Origin: Saccharicrinis sp963666825
Lineage (GTDB): Bacteria > Bacteroidota > Bacteroidia > Bacteroidales > Marinilabiliaceae
DNA length: 64,000 nucleotides
Assembly: GCA_963666825.2 (NCBI GenBank)
Contig: CAXXFE010000001.1
Coordinates: 310,001-374,000, forward strand
Reading direction: 5' to 3'
The translations under genes were made by a program, and so were the position numbers. The notes under the pieces were generated by a model that was not told the DNA's origin, did no database searches, and saw only the letters and a program-made list of their open reading frames with translations. Every line of letters starts with the position of its first letter. The stretch's first letter is position 1. Positions 19,643 to 30,161 of this stretch are shown here, one piece after another.

Positions 19643-19682
19643 CTGAGTTCGACTTTAAATTTTGGATTCAGATCGAACTCAG
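19643..19682 (+). terminator. Inverted repeat after SGBP gene
   Basis: A perfect 10-bp repeat, CTGAGTTCGA and TCGAACTCAG, is separated by 20 bases and sits 5 bases after the SGBP stop. There is no U-tract, so it may stabilise the mRNA 3' end or act with the next hairpin. Confidence 0.45.
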
Positions 19683-19708
19683 ATTAATTATACTTTATGG
19701 AAATATTT

Positions 19709-19748
19709 ATTAATCCCGACAGGCAATTGTTTGTGGGGATTAATTTTA
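19709..19748 (+). terminator. Rho-independent-like terminator
   Basis: A 9-bp stem, ATTAATCCC with GGGATTAAT, is followed by a short T run (tttta). It probably ends the GH16-SusC-SusD-SGBP transcript, making the following GH3 a separate unit. Confidence 0.55.
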
Positions 19749-19847
19749 TACAGAAAATTGAAATGAAAAATTAAGAATAAGAAATTGATATTGTGTTAAC
19801 ATCTAAAAATATTAGTATTAAACTAGATAGATCAAAATTGAGATATA

Positions 19848-22034
19848 ATGTACAGAATGAGAAGATTATTGACTTGCATATTTTTATTTGGAGTAACTAT
19901 GGTAAATGCTCAGGTTACAGAGGATACAAAAATGGAACAACGTATAGATGCGATCATAAAGCAATTGTCATTAGATGAAAAAATTGCCATGTGTCATGCA
20001 CAATCCAAATTTAGTATACCCGGAGTAGAACGGTTGGGAATTCCGGAGCTATGGATGTCTGACGGACCGCATGGAGTGAGAGGAGAAATCAATTGGGATG
20101 ACTGGGGATATGCTAACTGGACAAATGATTCAATTACTGCGTTTCCTGCATTAACCTGTTTGGCTGCTACATTTAATCCCGAATTATCATACGAATACGG
20201 AGTAGCAATTGGCGAAGAAGCGAGATACAGAAAGAAAGACGTGCTTTTAGGACCAGGAGTAAATATTTACAGAACTCCATTGAATGGTAGAAACTTTGAG
20301 TACATGGGAGAAGATCCCTATTTAGCCTCTATTATGGTGGTTCCTTATATTAAAGGAGTTCAGGAAAATGGCGTGGCTGCTTGTGTTAAACATTATGCTT
20401 TAAATAATCAGGAAGAGTGGAGAATGCATATTAATGTTAATGTTAGTGACAAAGCTTTACATGAAATTTATTTGCCGGCATTTAAAGCTGCGGTTATTGA
20501 AGGTGAAGTTTGGTCTATAATGGGAGCTTATAATCAATTCAGAGGTCAGCAATGTTGTCATAATGAAATCTTGTTAAATAAAATACTAAAAGAAGATTGG
20601 GCATTTGATGGTGCTGTAATTACGGATTGGGGTGGTGCTCATGATACAAAGGATGCCGCTTTAAATGGATTAGATATTGAAATGGGAACCTGGACAAACG
20701 GCTTAACTGCTTCTGCTAAATTTGCATATGATGACTATTTCTTAGCAAAACCATTTAAAAAGATAATTCAGGATGGAGAAATCGAAGAAGCTGTATTGGA
20801 TGATAAAGTTCGTCGAATCCTACGCTTGATGATAAGAACCAATATGAATTCAAGTCGTACGTTTGGTAAAATGAATACTGAAGAGCACTCGCAGATAGCC
20901 TATAAAGTGGCTACTGAAGGTGTTGTACTATTAAAAAATAAAGAAAACTTTTTCCCAATAGATCCAAATACTAAAATGACTATTGCAGTTATTGGAGAAA
21001 ATGCTACTCGTTCTATGACAATTGGTGGTGGTTCGTCAGAACTTAAAGCAAAATATGAGATATCTCCACTTGAAGGAATAAAAAAACAATTTAAGAATGC
21101 AACTATTATCCATTCAATGGGATATGCCTCAGGCCCTTCGGTTTATGGAAGAGAAATTCCTTCAGTTTTAGATGCCGATTCTTTAGTAAATGCTGCTGTA
21201 AATGCAGCATCAAAAGCTGATATTGTTTTGTTTATTGGAGGTTTAAACAAAAACCACTATCAGGATTGTGAAGGAGGTGATCGCAAGCATTATCAATTAC
21301 CTTTTGGGCAAGATGAACTTTTAGACAAAATAATAAATGTAAACCCTAAAGTTGGTGTTGTATTAATAAGTGGAAATTCAGTTGAAATGCCTTGGTTAAG
21401 TAAGGTTAATGGTTTAATTCAATCATGGTACAATGGTAGTGAAGCCGGAAATGCTTTAACAGATATATTATCAGGAAAAGTAAATCCTTCAGGTAAGTTA
21501 CCTTTTTCGTATCCTGTAAAGTTAGAAGATAATGCAGCGCATCATTTTGGTGAACTTTCGTATCCTGGAGATAGTGTAAATCAATATTATAAAGAAGGTA
21601 TTTTTGTTGGTTATCGTTGGTTTGATTCTAAAAAAATTAAACCTCAGTTTGCATTTGGTTATGGACTATCCTATTCAAAATTTGAACTATCAGGTTTTTC
21701 ACTGGATAAAACAGATTATTCAGGATCTGATGTTATCAAAGTTAGTTGTAAGGTGAAAAATACCGGTAATGTAGATGGATCCGAAGTAGTTCAGATTTAT
21801 ATTGGAAAACCAAAGTCTAAGGTTGAAAGGGCATTAAAAGAATTAAAGGGATTTGAAAAATTAAATCTAAAAGCAGGTGAAAGTAAAACTATAACAATAG
21901 AAATACCTATTGATAAGCTTAAATATTACGATGAGTCTATTTCTGGTTGGAATCTGGAAAAAGGAAATTATATGATTTATCTCGGTAATTCTTCAAATAA
22001 TATCATTGAAAAAGCTAAATTTAATATTCAATAA
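19848..22034 (+). CDS. GH3 beta-glucosidase, exported
   Basis: This 728-residue protein has a signal peptide (MRRLLTCIFLFGVTMVNAQ; start at 19848 or Met4). The GH3 barrel motifs are LWMSDGPHGVRGE, GPGVNIYRTPLNGRNFEYMGEDP and KHYALNNQEE, with nucleophile Asp260 in VITDWGGAHD. The second alpha/beta domain (LFIGGLNKNHYQDCEGGDR, PLPF-type core) and a C-terminal FnIII-like domain (GSEVVQIYIGKP) complete the usual three-domain beta-glucosidase. It is shorter than the PA14-containing GH3 at 2084 and belongs to a different subgroup. It likely releases glucose from beta-gluco-oligosaccharides made by the GH16 enzyme. Base composition is slightly more AT-rich than the SusCD genes. Confidence 0.92.
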   Translation: MYRMRRLLTCIFLFGVTMVNAQVTEDTKMEQRIDAIIKQLSLDEKIAMCHAQSKFSIPGVERLGIPELWMSDGPHGVRGEINWDDWGYANWTNDSITAFPALTCLAATFNPELSYEYGVAIGEEARYRKKDVLLGPGVNIYRTPLNGRNFEYMGEDPYLASIMVVPYIKGVQENGVAACVKHYALNNQEEWRMHINVNVSDKALHEIYLPAFKAAVIEGEVWSIMGAYNQFRGQQCCHNEILLNKILKEDWAFDGAVITDWGGAHDTKDAALNGLDIEMGTWTNGLTASAKFAYDDYFLAKPFKKIIQDGEIEEAVLDDKVRRILRLMIRTNMNSSRTFGKMNTEEHSQIAYKVATEGVVLLKNKENFFPIDPNTKMTIAVIGENATRSMTIGGGSSELKAKYEISPLEGIKKQFKNATIIHSMGYASGPSVYGREIPSVLDADSLVNAAVNAASKADIVLFIGGLNKNHYQDCEGGDRKHYQLPFGQDELLDKIINVNPKVGVVLISGNSVEMPWLSKVNGLIQSWYNGSEAGNALTDILSGKVNPSGKLPFSYPVKLEDNAAHHFGELSYPGDSVNQYYKEGIFVGYRWFDSKKIKPQFAFGYGLSYSKFELSGFSLDKTDYSGSDVIKVSCKVKNTGNVDGSEVVQIYIGKPKSKVERALKELKGFEKLNLKAGESKTITIEIPIDKLKYYDESISGWNLEKGNYMIYLGNSSNNIIEKAKFNIQ

Positions 22035-22128
22035 CCATGCTAAAACATTGTTATATTTACTTTTAAAATATTATTCAAATCAATGATTTCTTTCGCATAA
22101 ATAATTGAAAATTATAAAAATATTACCT

Positions 22129-22176
22129 TTGGGGAATATACAAGTTGGTTAGTTTAATAGATTTAGATTTCCCCAA
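22129..22176 (+). terminator. Hairpin downstream of GH3 beta-glucosidase
   Basis: An 8-bp stem, TTGGGGAA with TTCCCCAA, with a 32-base loop lies about 95 bases after the GH3 stop. There is no strong U-tract, so it is only a possible terminator. Confidence 0.35.
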
Positions 22177-22420
22177 CAGGTAATTTAGCATACATAAAAA
22201 CATCCTAATTCAGTAATCGTAAATTAAAATTGTATTTTATAACAATTTGGTATTATAACTGCTATAATAACCCTACTATAAAATGCGTTATTTAAAATGT
22301 CTAATTGTCAAATTTAGACGAAGAGAAGAGTTTAGTCAATTAATAAAATTAATGTATGGATAACTATAATAATCAAATATCTGGATAGAAATTACCATAG
22401 TTATTGATACAAAAACCAAT

Positions 22421-22469
22421 AAAAAGGAGTAGAAAGTAATTAAAGAATTGCTTTCTATCTCCTTTTTTT
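22421..22469. terminator. Bidirectional terminator between convergent GH3 and GH95
   Basis: AAAAAGGAGTAGAAAG pairs with CTTTCTATCTCCTTTTTTT (one bulged base), with a run of A before and T after the stem, so it can act on both strands. It sits 12 bases beyond the GH95 stop. Confidence 0.75.
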
Positions 22470-22480
22470 ACAATATTTCA

Positions 22481-24889
22481 TTACCAATCAATCTCAAACT
22501 GATGATTAGCATTTAAGGATATTTCTTTTTTCAAATCCCCATACACCAATGTAGTTTTCCCTGCTACTTTTGCTCTAACTACAGTTTTAACCAACTTCAT
22601 ATCTTTCCATTCAAGTGATACTTCAAATCCACCTCTTGCGCAAATTCCTTTTATACTACCTGTAGACCATGAATCCGGTAAAGCAGGTAATAATTCAATC
22701 TTTTCTTCTGTTGATTGCATCAACATTTCAATTACAGCGGCTGACCCTCCAAAATTTCCATCTATTTGAAATGGAGGATGTGCATCAAGCAGATTTGGGT
22801 ATGTTCCACCATGATGATCTTCACGTGTAACATGCAATGCATCCGGTTTAACATATCTTAAAAGCTCACGATACATTTTATAAGCATGGTTTCCATCCTT
22901 TAATCTGGCCCACAGATTTATACGCCATCCTTTAGACCATCCTGTTGATTCATCTCCCTTAATTTCAAGAGTCTTTTTACAAGCATTAGACAGATCTGGT
23001 GTTTCTGATGGCGAAATATGATGCCCCGGGTATAAACCAAACAAATGTGATTGATGACGATGCTTAGGATCTTCATCTTCCCAATCATAATACCATTCCT
23101 GAAGATTACCCTTTGCTCCTATTTTATATGGAAGAATATTACCCAGAATATCACGAACTTTCTCCTGCAAATCGCCATTAATCTTTAAAACTTTTGATGC
23201 TTCCATAAAGTCTTGTAGCAACTCACGGATCATAGCCAGATCTGCACTACCGCCATAAAGAGTAGAACCATGATATCCGGTAGAAGTAATGTATTTATTT
23301 TCAGGCGATGTACATGGCGATGTAATCCAGTAACCATCTTTATCCTTAATCATCCATTCTAACGAAAAATCAACAGCTCCTTTTATCAAGTCATAGGCAA
23401 AATCTTTAAGATATGCAGAATCCTGTGTAAAGGTATAATGCTCCCATAAGTGAGTAGCCAACCAAGGGCCTCCCATATTCCAGTTTGCCCAATTCGGGTC
23501 TCCTCCACCAAAATCACCAACAGGATTACTTAATGCCCATATATCTGAATTCTGACATACTGTCCAACCATTTACGCCATAATAGGTTTTAGCTATTACA
23601 CTTCCGGTTTTTGATGCATTTTTAATAAAGCCCAATAATGGTTCATGCAACTCCGAAAGGTTGGCGATTTCAGCCAACCAGTAATTTTCCTCGACATTAA
23701 TATTTACGGTATAATTACTGCTCCAAGGCGGACGCATATATGGATTCCATATCCCTTGCAAATTTGCAGGAACTTCTTTGGTGCGGCTTGATGATATTAA
23801 TAAATATCTTCCATATTGGAAATATAATATTTCTAATCCCTTATCAACATTTCCCTTTCCATATTGAAGCAATCTCACATCTGTAGGAATACCATTATTG
23901 TTAGCTCCTTCTAAATTAAAGCGAACTCTATTAAATAAGGATTGATAATCGGAAATATGATTTTCTTTTAATGATGAATATGTTTTTTTAATTCCATTTT
24001 CTAATTGCAAAGAAGCGACCGACTGGTTATCCAAACCTTCTTTTACAGGATCTTTATCAAAACCATTAAAACTTGTTGCTATAGAAACGTAAATTGTAGC
24101 TTCATTACAATTGCGTAATACAAGTGTACTATCTGTTGATGATATTTTTCCACCTTTATGATCAATCTTAAACAATGAAGTAAAACGAGTTCCCCTGTTT
24201 ACATCAAACCTTACAGCATTTGGTATATTTCCTCTGTAACCAGGTTCTGCATGATAAGGAGCATAACCATTCACAGTTAGTATTTCATCCTTCACACTAG
24301 TTTTAAATTTCAAAAGACTTTCAAAACGGATAGTACAATTCAACGACTTCTTTTTACTGCTTGATAGTTTGATAGCCATGATTTGATCCGGATATGACAC
24401 AAAATACTCTCTTTGGTAATTTATTCCATTTACATCATAACTTACTTTTGAAATAGCGTTGCTTATATTTAATTCTCTTTTGTAATTTGAAAATGAATCC
24501 TGATTGTCAAAATCAATATACATTGTACCCAATGGAGCAAAAGATTGAGAAAATTCTCCTTGCAAATAACGATTTAAAGAATCTGCTAAAACATAATTTT
24601 CATTCCTTAAAGCCTCTCTGACTTTTTCAACATATTTATATGCTTCCGGATTATTGTTTGGATCAAAAGGTTCTCCCGACCATAGAGTTGCATCATTTAA
24701 ATAAATCTTATCAGATTGAACTCCTCCAAATACAGTCGCCCCCATCTTACCATTACCAATAACCAAAGCCTCCTCAAAATAATAGGCAGGTTCATCATAC
24801 CATAACACACTATTATTTTGTGCTTTAATAGAGCATAAATTAAATACAATTAATACAACACTTATTGCTAATACTTTAGTTTGTTTCAT
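22481..24889 (-). CDS. GH95 alpha-L-fucosidase/alpha-L-galactosidase
   Basis: This intact 802-residue exported protein has a signal peptide (about 1-23). It has the GH95 N-terminal beta domain starting LWYDEPAYYFEEALVIGNGKMG, with YLNDATLWSGEP. The (alpha/alpha)6 barrel carries NLQGIWNPYMRPPWSSNYT and NVEENYW, then GWSKGWRINLWARL, and the signature HHGGTYPNLLDAHPPFQIDGNFG. The conserved Asn-rich and Asp/Glu active-site segments are present. Such enzymes remove alpha-1,2-linked L-fucose, or L-galactose, by inversion. It starts 6 bases after the residual GH29 frame, so both fucosidases were one operon. It is the only undamaged gene of this small cluster. Confidence 0.92.
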   Translation of the reverse strand: MKQTKVLAISVVLIVFNLCSIKAQNNSVLWYDEPAYYFEEALVIGNGKMGATVFGGVQSDKIYLNDATLWSGEPFDPNNNPEAYKYVEKVREALRNENYVLADSLNRYLQGEFSQSFAPLGTMYIDFDNQDSFSNYKRELNISNAISKVSYDVNGINYQREYFVSYPDQIMAIKLSSSKKKSLNCTIRFESLLKFKTSVKDEILTVNGYAPYHAEPGYRGNIPNAVRFDVNRGTRFTSLFKIDHKGGKISSTDSTLVLRNCNEATIYVSIATSFNGFDKDPVKEGLDNQSVASLQLENGIKKTYSSLKENHISDYQSLFNRVRFNLEGANNNGIPTDVRLLQYGKGNVDKGLEILYFQYGRYLLISSSRTKEVPANLQGIWNPYMRPPWSSNYTVNINVEENYWLAEIANLSELHEPLLGFIKNASKTGSVIAKTYYGVNGWTVCQNSDIWALSNPVGDFGGGDPNWANWNMGGPWLATHLWEHYTFTQDSAYLKDFAYDLIKGAVDFSLEWMIKDKDGYWITSPCTSPENKYITSTGYHGSTLYGGSADLAMIRELLQDFMEASKVLKINGDLQEKVRDILGNILPYKIGAKGNLQEWYYDWEDEDPKHRHQSHLFGLYPGHHISPSETPDLSNACKKTLEIKGDESTGWSKGWRINLWARLKDGNHAYKMYRELLRYVKPDALHVTREDHHGGTYPNLLDAHPPFQIDGNFGGSAAVIEMLMQSTEEKIELLPALPDSWSTGSIKGICARGGFEVSLEWKDMKLVKTVVRAKVAGKTTLVYGDLKKEISLNANHQFEIDW

Positions 24890-24895
24890 TCAATT

Positions 24896-26994
24896 TTAGT
24901 TTGTAATTACATCAAATTCACCATATCCAACAATATTATTTTCATTGGTAGTTTTTAACGCACACAACTTTATATAGCCAGCTTTTACCAAATCAAATTT
25001 TTTTGTTTGCCATAATGGATTATTCTTAATATTAGAAAATTCACCCTGGATGATCAACTACCAATCTTTGCTATTTTGAGACACAAAAAACTGATAGTTT
25101 GAAATGATGCCGGGATTACGTAATTCTTGATTTGGATAATATCTAAACCCAACTAATTCTTCCTCTTTCCCTAAATCAATTTTCAAATCTACAGGCAATT
25201 CTTTTTCTGCTAAATGCTTCCATGCCGTTTGCTTATTTCCATCAATTATAGCATTTGCCATTTCATCTTTTACATCCATTATTTGCCATAACGTACGTGG
25301 TATATCAAATTGCTCCCTGACTTTAGAGCTACTTTTATCAGATAACGGATCATATGCTATTGCACATACGTTTACTTTACCTTCTCTAATTTGAATAGGT
25401 TCGGTATACTTTTTTGAACTTACATTTGGATCTTCCCCATTTAGTGTATAATAAATAATAGATTCTGGATCTGCTGGAATAATTTTAACATCTCCTGATT
25501 TTTTACGAATGATTGTAGGTGATGTAAAAATTTGAGGTGCATTATAAACTCCTATGTTGGAAATTATTGGACATGCTTTTGAATTACTTATATTCAATCT
25601 GAGTTTTGTTGCCTCCACACTTTTGAACTGCAAGATTCGTTTATAACCGATTGTAGTTTCTTTAGCCAACTCTTGCCATTGACCATTAACCATGGCTTCT
25701 ATAGTAAAAGACTTTACTCTTTGTCCTAACTTAATATACTCCTGAACCAAAAAGCGATTAAAAGTTGTTGGTTCACTAAAATCTATAGTTATTGAGGGAT
25801 TGGTGATATCATCATCTACAGTCCAATAGCTTTCATTGTCATTATCAACAGCCTTCTCAGCATTATATTGATTACTATTCCCACGCACATTTGAAGCTAC
25901 AACCATTGCCTTTTCTGCTAGATTACTAGCGAATACTTCTTTCACAGCTTTTGCAAACTCAAGTACTGCCGTTTCATCCTTTTCATGAATTAAACCATTG
26001 GGCATAATCGGGAAATTAAGCAATAAAGTTCCATTCCGACCAATTGAATGATAGTAAATATCCATTAACTGAGGTAAAGTCTTTACTTTACCATCTTCGC
26101 TAACATGATAAAACCACTCTGGACGAATAGAGGTATTGACCTCTCCAGCCACCCAAGCATTTCCATCTTCTTTACCATAACGCAACATATCATTTGTGAC
26201 TGTACCCGCACTATCTAATAAACTCCAATTTGTTTCACCTACAAAACCAGCTTCAGTACCTACCCAGCGTAAATCACCTCGGTCTCCACCATCATTCCAT
26301 ATTACAATTTTAGGCTGTAGCTGCCTAATCATTTTATATGTTGGTTTCCAATCGTAATAAGTTGTTCTATATATTTTACGATATTCATTAGTTCCGCCAT
26401 AATAACCATCACCCCCATTGGCACCGTCAAACCATATTTCGAATATATCTCCATAGTTGGTTAATAACTCTTTTAACTGATTTCTAAAATAGGTGATATA
26501 TTCTGGCTTCGCATAATCAGCATGGTTTCTATCCCACGGTGATAAATAAATCCCCATTTTCAACCCATATTCCTTACAGGCATCAGCCATTTCTTTAACT
26601 ACATCTCCTTTCCCATCTTTCCATGGAGTATTTTTCACTGAATATTCAGTGTACTTTGATGGCCAAAGACAAAAACCGCAATGGTGCTTAGCAGTTATTA
26701 TTATCCCTTTCATTCCCGCTTCTTTGCAAATTCGTGCCCATTGGCGGCAATCCAATTTCTCAGGATTAAACAAATTCACATCTTCATTACCAAATCCCCA
26801 TGATTGATCAGTATAAGTATTCAACGAAAAATGAACAAAAGCATAATATTCCATATTTTGCCAATTCATCTGATTTTCTGATGGTATTGGACCATAAGGC
26901 ATCGGGGGGTTAACTTCATTACATGAAACTAAAATGGTATACAAAACAAAAAAAAACAAAAGTATCGTTTAAAAATCAGCTTTAATAAAATCAT
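24896..26994 (-). pseudogene. GH29 alpha-L-fucosidase, lipoprotein, with 5' frameshift and late in-frame stop
   Basis: The core (minus strand, about 26900 to 25058) is a clear GH29: MNWQNMEYYAFVHFSLN near the start, GMKGIIITAKHHCGFCLWPS, FEIWFDGANG with the nucleophile Asp, then an F5/8C-like domain (about residues 350-460), a chitobiase-like beta domain and a second F5/8C domain. There are two lesions. (1) The natural ATG at 26994 gives MILLKLIFKRYFCFF, but a run of nine T (26948-26956) then leaves the wrong frame; one more T would join it to FVLYTILVSCNE with its lipobox. Otherwise only a TTG at 26959 can start the frame. (2) TAG at 25058-25060 cuts off 53 residues that stay open in frame (LIIQGEFSNIKNNP to YGEFDVITN) and complete the last domain. 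Confidence 0.82.
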
Positions 26995-27182
26995 ATTAAT
27001 TGTATTTAATTAATTATTTATATACCCACTCCAATATTATTCAAAATATAAATTACATGTGGTAGTATAAATTTTCATTGATAAAAATAATCACCTTATA
27101 CCGGATTTTTGTTAAATATTCAATCATACAGATGGATATTTCAATCATAATCTACTTACTTACACTTACATACAAAACCTCA
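26995..27182. other. Intergenic region upstream of GH29
   Basis: An AT-rich stretch between the GH29 start and the IS1380 remnant. No gene or clear promoter box was recognised. Confidence 0.4.
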
Positions 27183-28044
27183 CTTATGAATGTTTGTTTT
27201 AACCCGATTTATGCATTAGAGTATTTAAATGGAGGACTTAAATTTTCAACTTTAGCAAAAATTCCATCAAGCCAAGGTCTACGTTTTGCATTTAAAGCAA
27301 TCTTCAATACCTTTTTATTAGCGTGATTTACACTCCATGCTCCTAATGCAAAGCAATAGACTTTCAGTGTTGCTAATGTTGCTTTGTTATAAGATTGTAA
27401 TGCAAAATGCCGGAACAAACTCATTATATTATAGGCTACCATTATAAATCGAAAAGAAGCTTCTGTAGCTCAAAAATCTTTTAAACAGAAGTTTTCTAAA
27501 CCAAAATCTTGCTTTAGTTCCTTGATTTTATTTTCACAATCAGCCCGTGTATTATACATGTTCCAAATTACATCAAGAGGAAGATCCAGGTTGGTAACAT
27601 AACAACTATATCTAAGGTAATATCATTAACTTGTAATTGTGAAAAAAACCACTTTTGTAAAGTGGGAAAAACTTCGGTGTTACGTTGTTGTGAAAACTTA
27701 CCAAAAAAGCGGCTATAGGTACTTTGAGAAAGCATCTTGTCCCAACCAAAAATATCTTGTAAGGTTGTATCATAACGGAGCCAGTCCGCATGGATATATC
27801 TGGAGGCTCCTGTCCAAATACTTAACCAAAATGATTCAATAATATGCTTGGCGTCATAGCTTCTATTGGAACCTTTTTCTGGTAAATCTAATGAATCCAG
27901 AAAATCACGTATCCCTATTGAATCAACAAAACGTTTTATTAAACTCATACCTCCAAATGGAGTTACTTTCTTATCTGAACATTCAATTGGAAGATTAACC
28001 ATATGGGTTAAATATTATTGTTGTATAATACAAACTAATATAAG
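27183..28044 (-). mobile_element. IS1380-family insertion sequence remnant
   Basis: The minus strand encodes the N-terminus (28002 to about 27568; MVNLPIECSDKKVTPFGGMS, SYDAKHIIESFWLSIWTGA) and the C-terminus (to 27209; NTRADCENKIKELKQDFGL, LFRHFALQSYNKATLATLK) of an IS1380-type DDE transposase. The middle of the protein is deleted at about 27570-27610, and TGA interrupts FCLKDF*ATEASF at about 27467. Imperfect terminal repeats fit the ends: CTTATGAATGTTTG at 27183 and, inverted, CTTATATTAGTTTG ending at 28044 (10 of 14 match). It is dead. It separates GH29 from the GH2 fragment. Confidence 0.72.
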
Positions 28045-28050
28045 CATTTA

Positions 28051-28683
28051 CTAGATTTTTTCTATTTCTATTGCATAGAACAGGTTTAATAAAAAAAGAT
28101 TAATTATGTGGTTAGCAGGTTCTACAACAAATTCAAAATCATAATCCTGATAAGGCATTCTATATTCATCTCTTGGAATTGAATACCAACTATCAACACA
28201 TCCCAATCACATTAGTACCTTATCAATACAAATTGTAACAAAATCACTTTCTTTTACCTGAGGAAAATGTCTTTGATCTTTCTCTTTTCCATCATCTAAG
28301 GATTCTACTGAATAATTTAATGCCGTCATTGAAATTGCTGCATCCGATTTAAAACAGATTCCCTTTCCTGATATATCAACTTGTTTCCACCATCTTACAT
28401 CTGTTTTGGTTCCGGTTTCCTGTAAACGGATATATGAATAAGGCTGATCGTCCACTTTTTGTTGGTATAAACCAATAAACTCAGAATCTTTTCTATCGAT
28501 ATAATTTTCGCCAGGTCCTCTGCCGTAATACTTAATGAAATCATAATCCTCAGGCATTTCCAACTTCATTCCAAAACGGAACAACTCCGAAACTGATTCT
28601 TTATCTCCTGCCTCCAATTTCTGACTTACTTTAATAGCTCCTTCATTATTAATTTGATAGCTTAAATATAATTTCCCCGCAAA
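28051..28683 (-). pseudogene. C-terminal fragment of GH2 beta-galactosidase (LacZ type)
   Basis: The minus-strand frame encodes the beta-galactosidase small-chain domain: FGMKLEMPEDYDFIKYYGRG, GPGENYIDRKDSEFIGLY, YSYIRLQETGTKTDVRWW. The catalytic domains are absent: a stop (28684-28686) and unrelated sequence lie upstream. A second lesion is TGA at 28207-28209, where homologues have Gly (KVLM-stop-LGCVDSWYSIPRDEYRMPYQDY). The frame then runs to 28051. It is a leftover of a galactosidase that probably worked with the GH29 and GH95 fucosidases on fucosylated galactans or host-type glycans. Confidence 0.78.
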
Positions 28684-28686
28684 TCA

Positions 28687-28927
28687 CATGGTAAAGTTGG
28701 AAAAATACGTTGCAATATTGCAACATACCAATTGTATCTACCTAATAGATAAATGACTGTGCAATGTTTGTTAATGGAGTTAATCGTTACTCAGTAATAA
28801 GACTGTTTTTCGATTAGCTCCATTTTTCATTTTAGGTTGATTAAGTTATAAATGGATTCATTCACTAGTTTTACTTAAGAGGAAACAACAATATTTCTAA
28901 ATCCTACTTAATACTGTTTTAGGATTT
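28687..28927. other. Non-coding gap between GH2 and transposase remnants
   Basis: About 240 AT-rich bases with no gene. It contains the perfect 16-base palindrome GTTGCAATATTGCAAC at 28709-28724, flanked by near-symmetrical bases. Confidence 0.4.
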
Positions 28928-30161
28928 TCATTGGCATATACAACAAAGATTTTTCTGGTTTTCAATTACTCTTAATTGTTTAGCTTGTTTTATATTTTCT
29001 TTTTGTACTGCTATATCAATCTACTTTCCTGTATATGCTTCATGGGGTGTTAACCCATTTAAAGAGTTGTGTGGCCTTTGATGGTTGTAATCCTGGCTTA
29101 TGTAATGCATAGATATCCTGAAATTGACATTTAAAAAGGTACCTGTACTTTATCAACATATTCTGTACCTCTATCTGTGAATTAGAATAAGGTATATCTT
29201 TTTGAGCAACAAGCTTACTGATGTTGATCCCTTCAGAACCAATATAGTTGTCCATATTATGATTGTTATTCTCTGGGCCTCCATCCATGATCAATTGCAA
29301 GTTTTTCAATCCTTTTATATGTTCTTGGTAACCTTCTTTAATCGTGTATGTCCTTATCTCTCCTGAAACAACAGATTCCAATCGCCAGTTAATTATATAC
29401 TTTGAATAATTGTCCATCAACAGGTATACATAGTTCTTCATACCATCTAAACTTTTCACTACTGTTATATCGGCATGCCATACCTGATTAGGGAAAACAG
29501 CTGATATTCCTTTGGTATAAGACTTCTTTTTTTTGATTCTCAATTTACTCAATCCCAATTTACGTACATACTTGTACCAGGTCGATAAAGAAACATGTAA
29601 TAAGTTTTTTCTTGATGCGTACCAAGCCAACGAACAAATAGGCCAATACTGAAATTTATCAGACGATACCGGTTCTTTAATAACGTTAGCTTCTTTTACT
29701 GTCAGTTGGTGGGGATAGATTCTTTTGCACAAACCAAACGGCGAAATGACACATTGATACAAAAATTGATTTTTCCAATAATAAAAGACTGAAACGGGTA
29801 GTTTGAGCAATCGTAATATCATTTTAATGTCGGTCACCTTTTGATATTGGCTAAATACCCGAACAAAGGATTCCTTGTTAGATTGGAGCATCCTTCCAAA
29901 TTCATTGGAAACCGAAAGAAAAGAAGCGATGGATATAACCAGTCTCATGTAATTCCTCATAATGGTTTGCGCTTCCTTTCTTAAAATAAATTCTTCCAAT
30001 ACTTCTATATCCACCAGTTCACTTCCGGTATATTTATTTTCTGGTTCTCTTCTCCACCGCCACAGTGTCGAACGGTCAATATTAGAGCTATAGCTTTGGG
30101 GAAGGGTATTTCTTTGCGCTAGTCGTTTTAACATGGTATGGTAAGATCTATATTTTTTCAT
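28928..30161 (-). pseudogene. Integrase-core (DDE) transposase, frameshifted and with an in-frame stop
   Basis: From ATG 30161 the frame has a helix-turn-helix start (KRLAQRNTLPQSYSSNIDRS TLWRWR) and an rve integrase core: HADITVVKSLDG, LLMDNYSKYIINWRLE, LIMDGGPENNNHNMD and NSQIEVQNMLIKYRYLF supply the D, D and E. Near 29130 a one-base gain (T5A3 run) throws the frame. The true tail is read in the next frame as DYNHQRPHNSLNGLTPHEAYTGK, then a TAG at 29021-29023, then IDIAVQKENIKQAKQLRVIE up to TGA 28928. As it stands the protein ends at 29040 in a meaningless tail. This makes it an inactive IS-like or transposon-derived element. Its terminal repeats were not found. Confidence 0.72.

Noticed and set aside
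27078..28054. Plus-strand open frames over the IS1380 remnant
   Set aside because: They are antisense to recognisable IS1380 transposase text and carry no features of their own.
16861..28209. Stop-codon reassignment as the cause of in-frame stops
   Set aside because: TAA, TAG and TGA all appear as internal stops, and intact neighbouring genes end with all of them; frameshifts also occur in the same region.
29125..29140. Programmed frameshift in the integrase-core transposase
   Set aside because: The needed shift is +1 and the site is not a typical -1 slippery heptamer; a further TAG follows in the restored frame, so simple decay is more likely.
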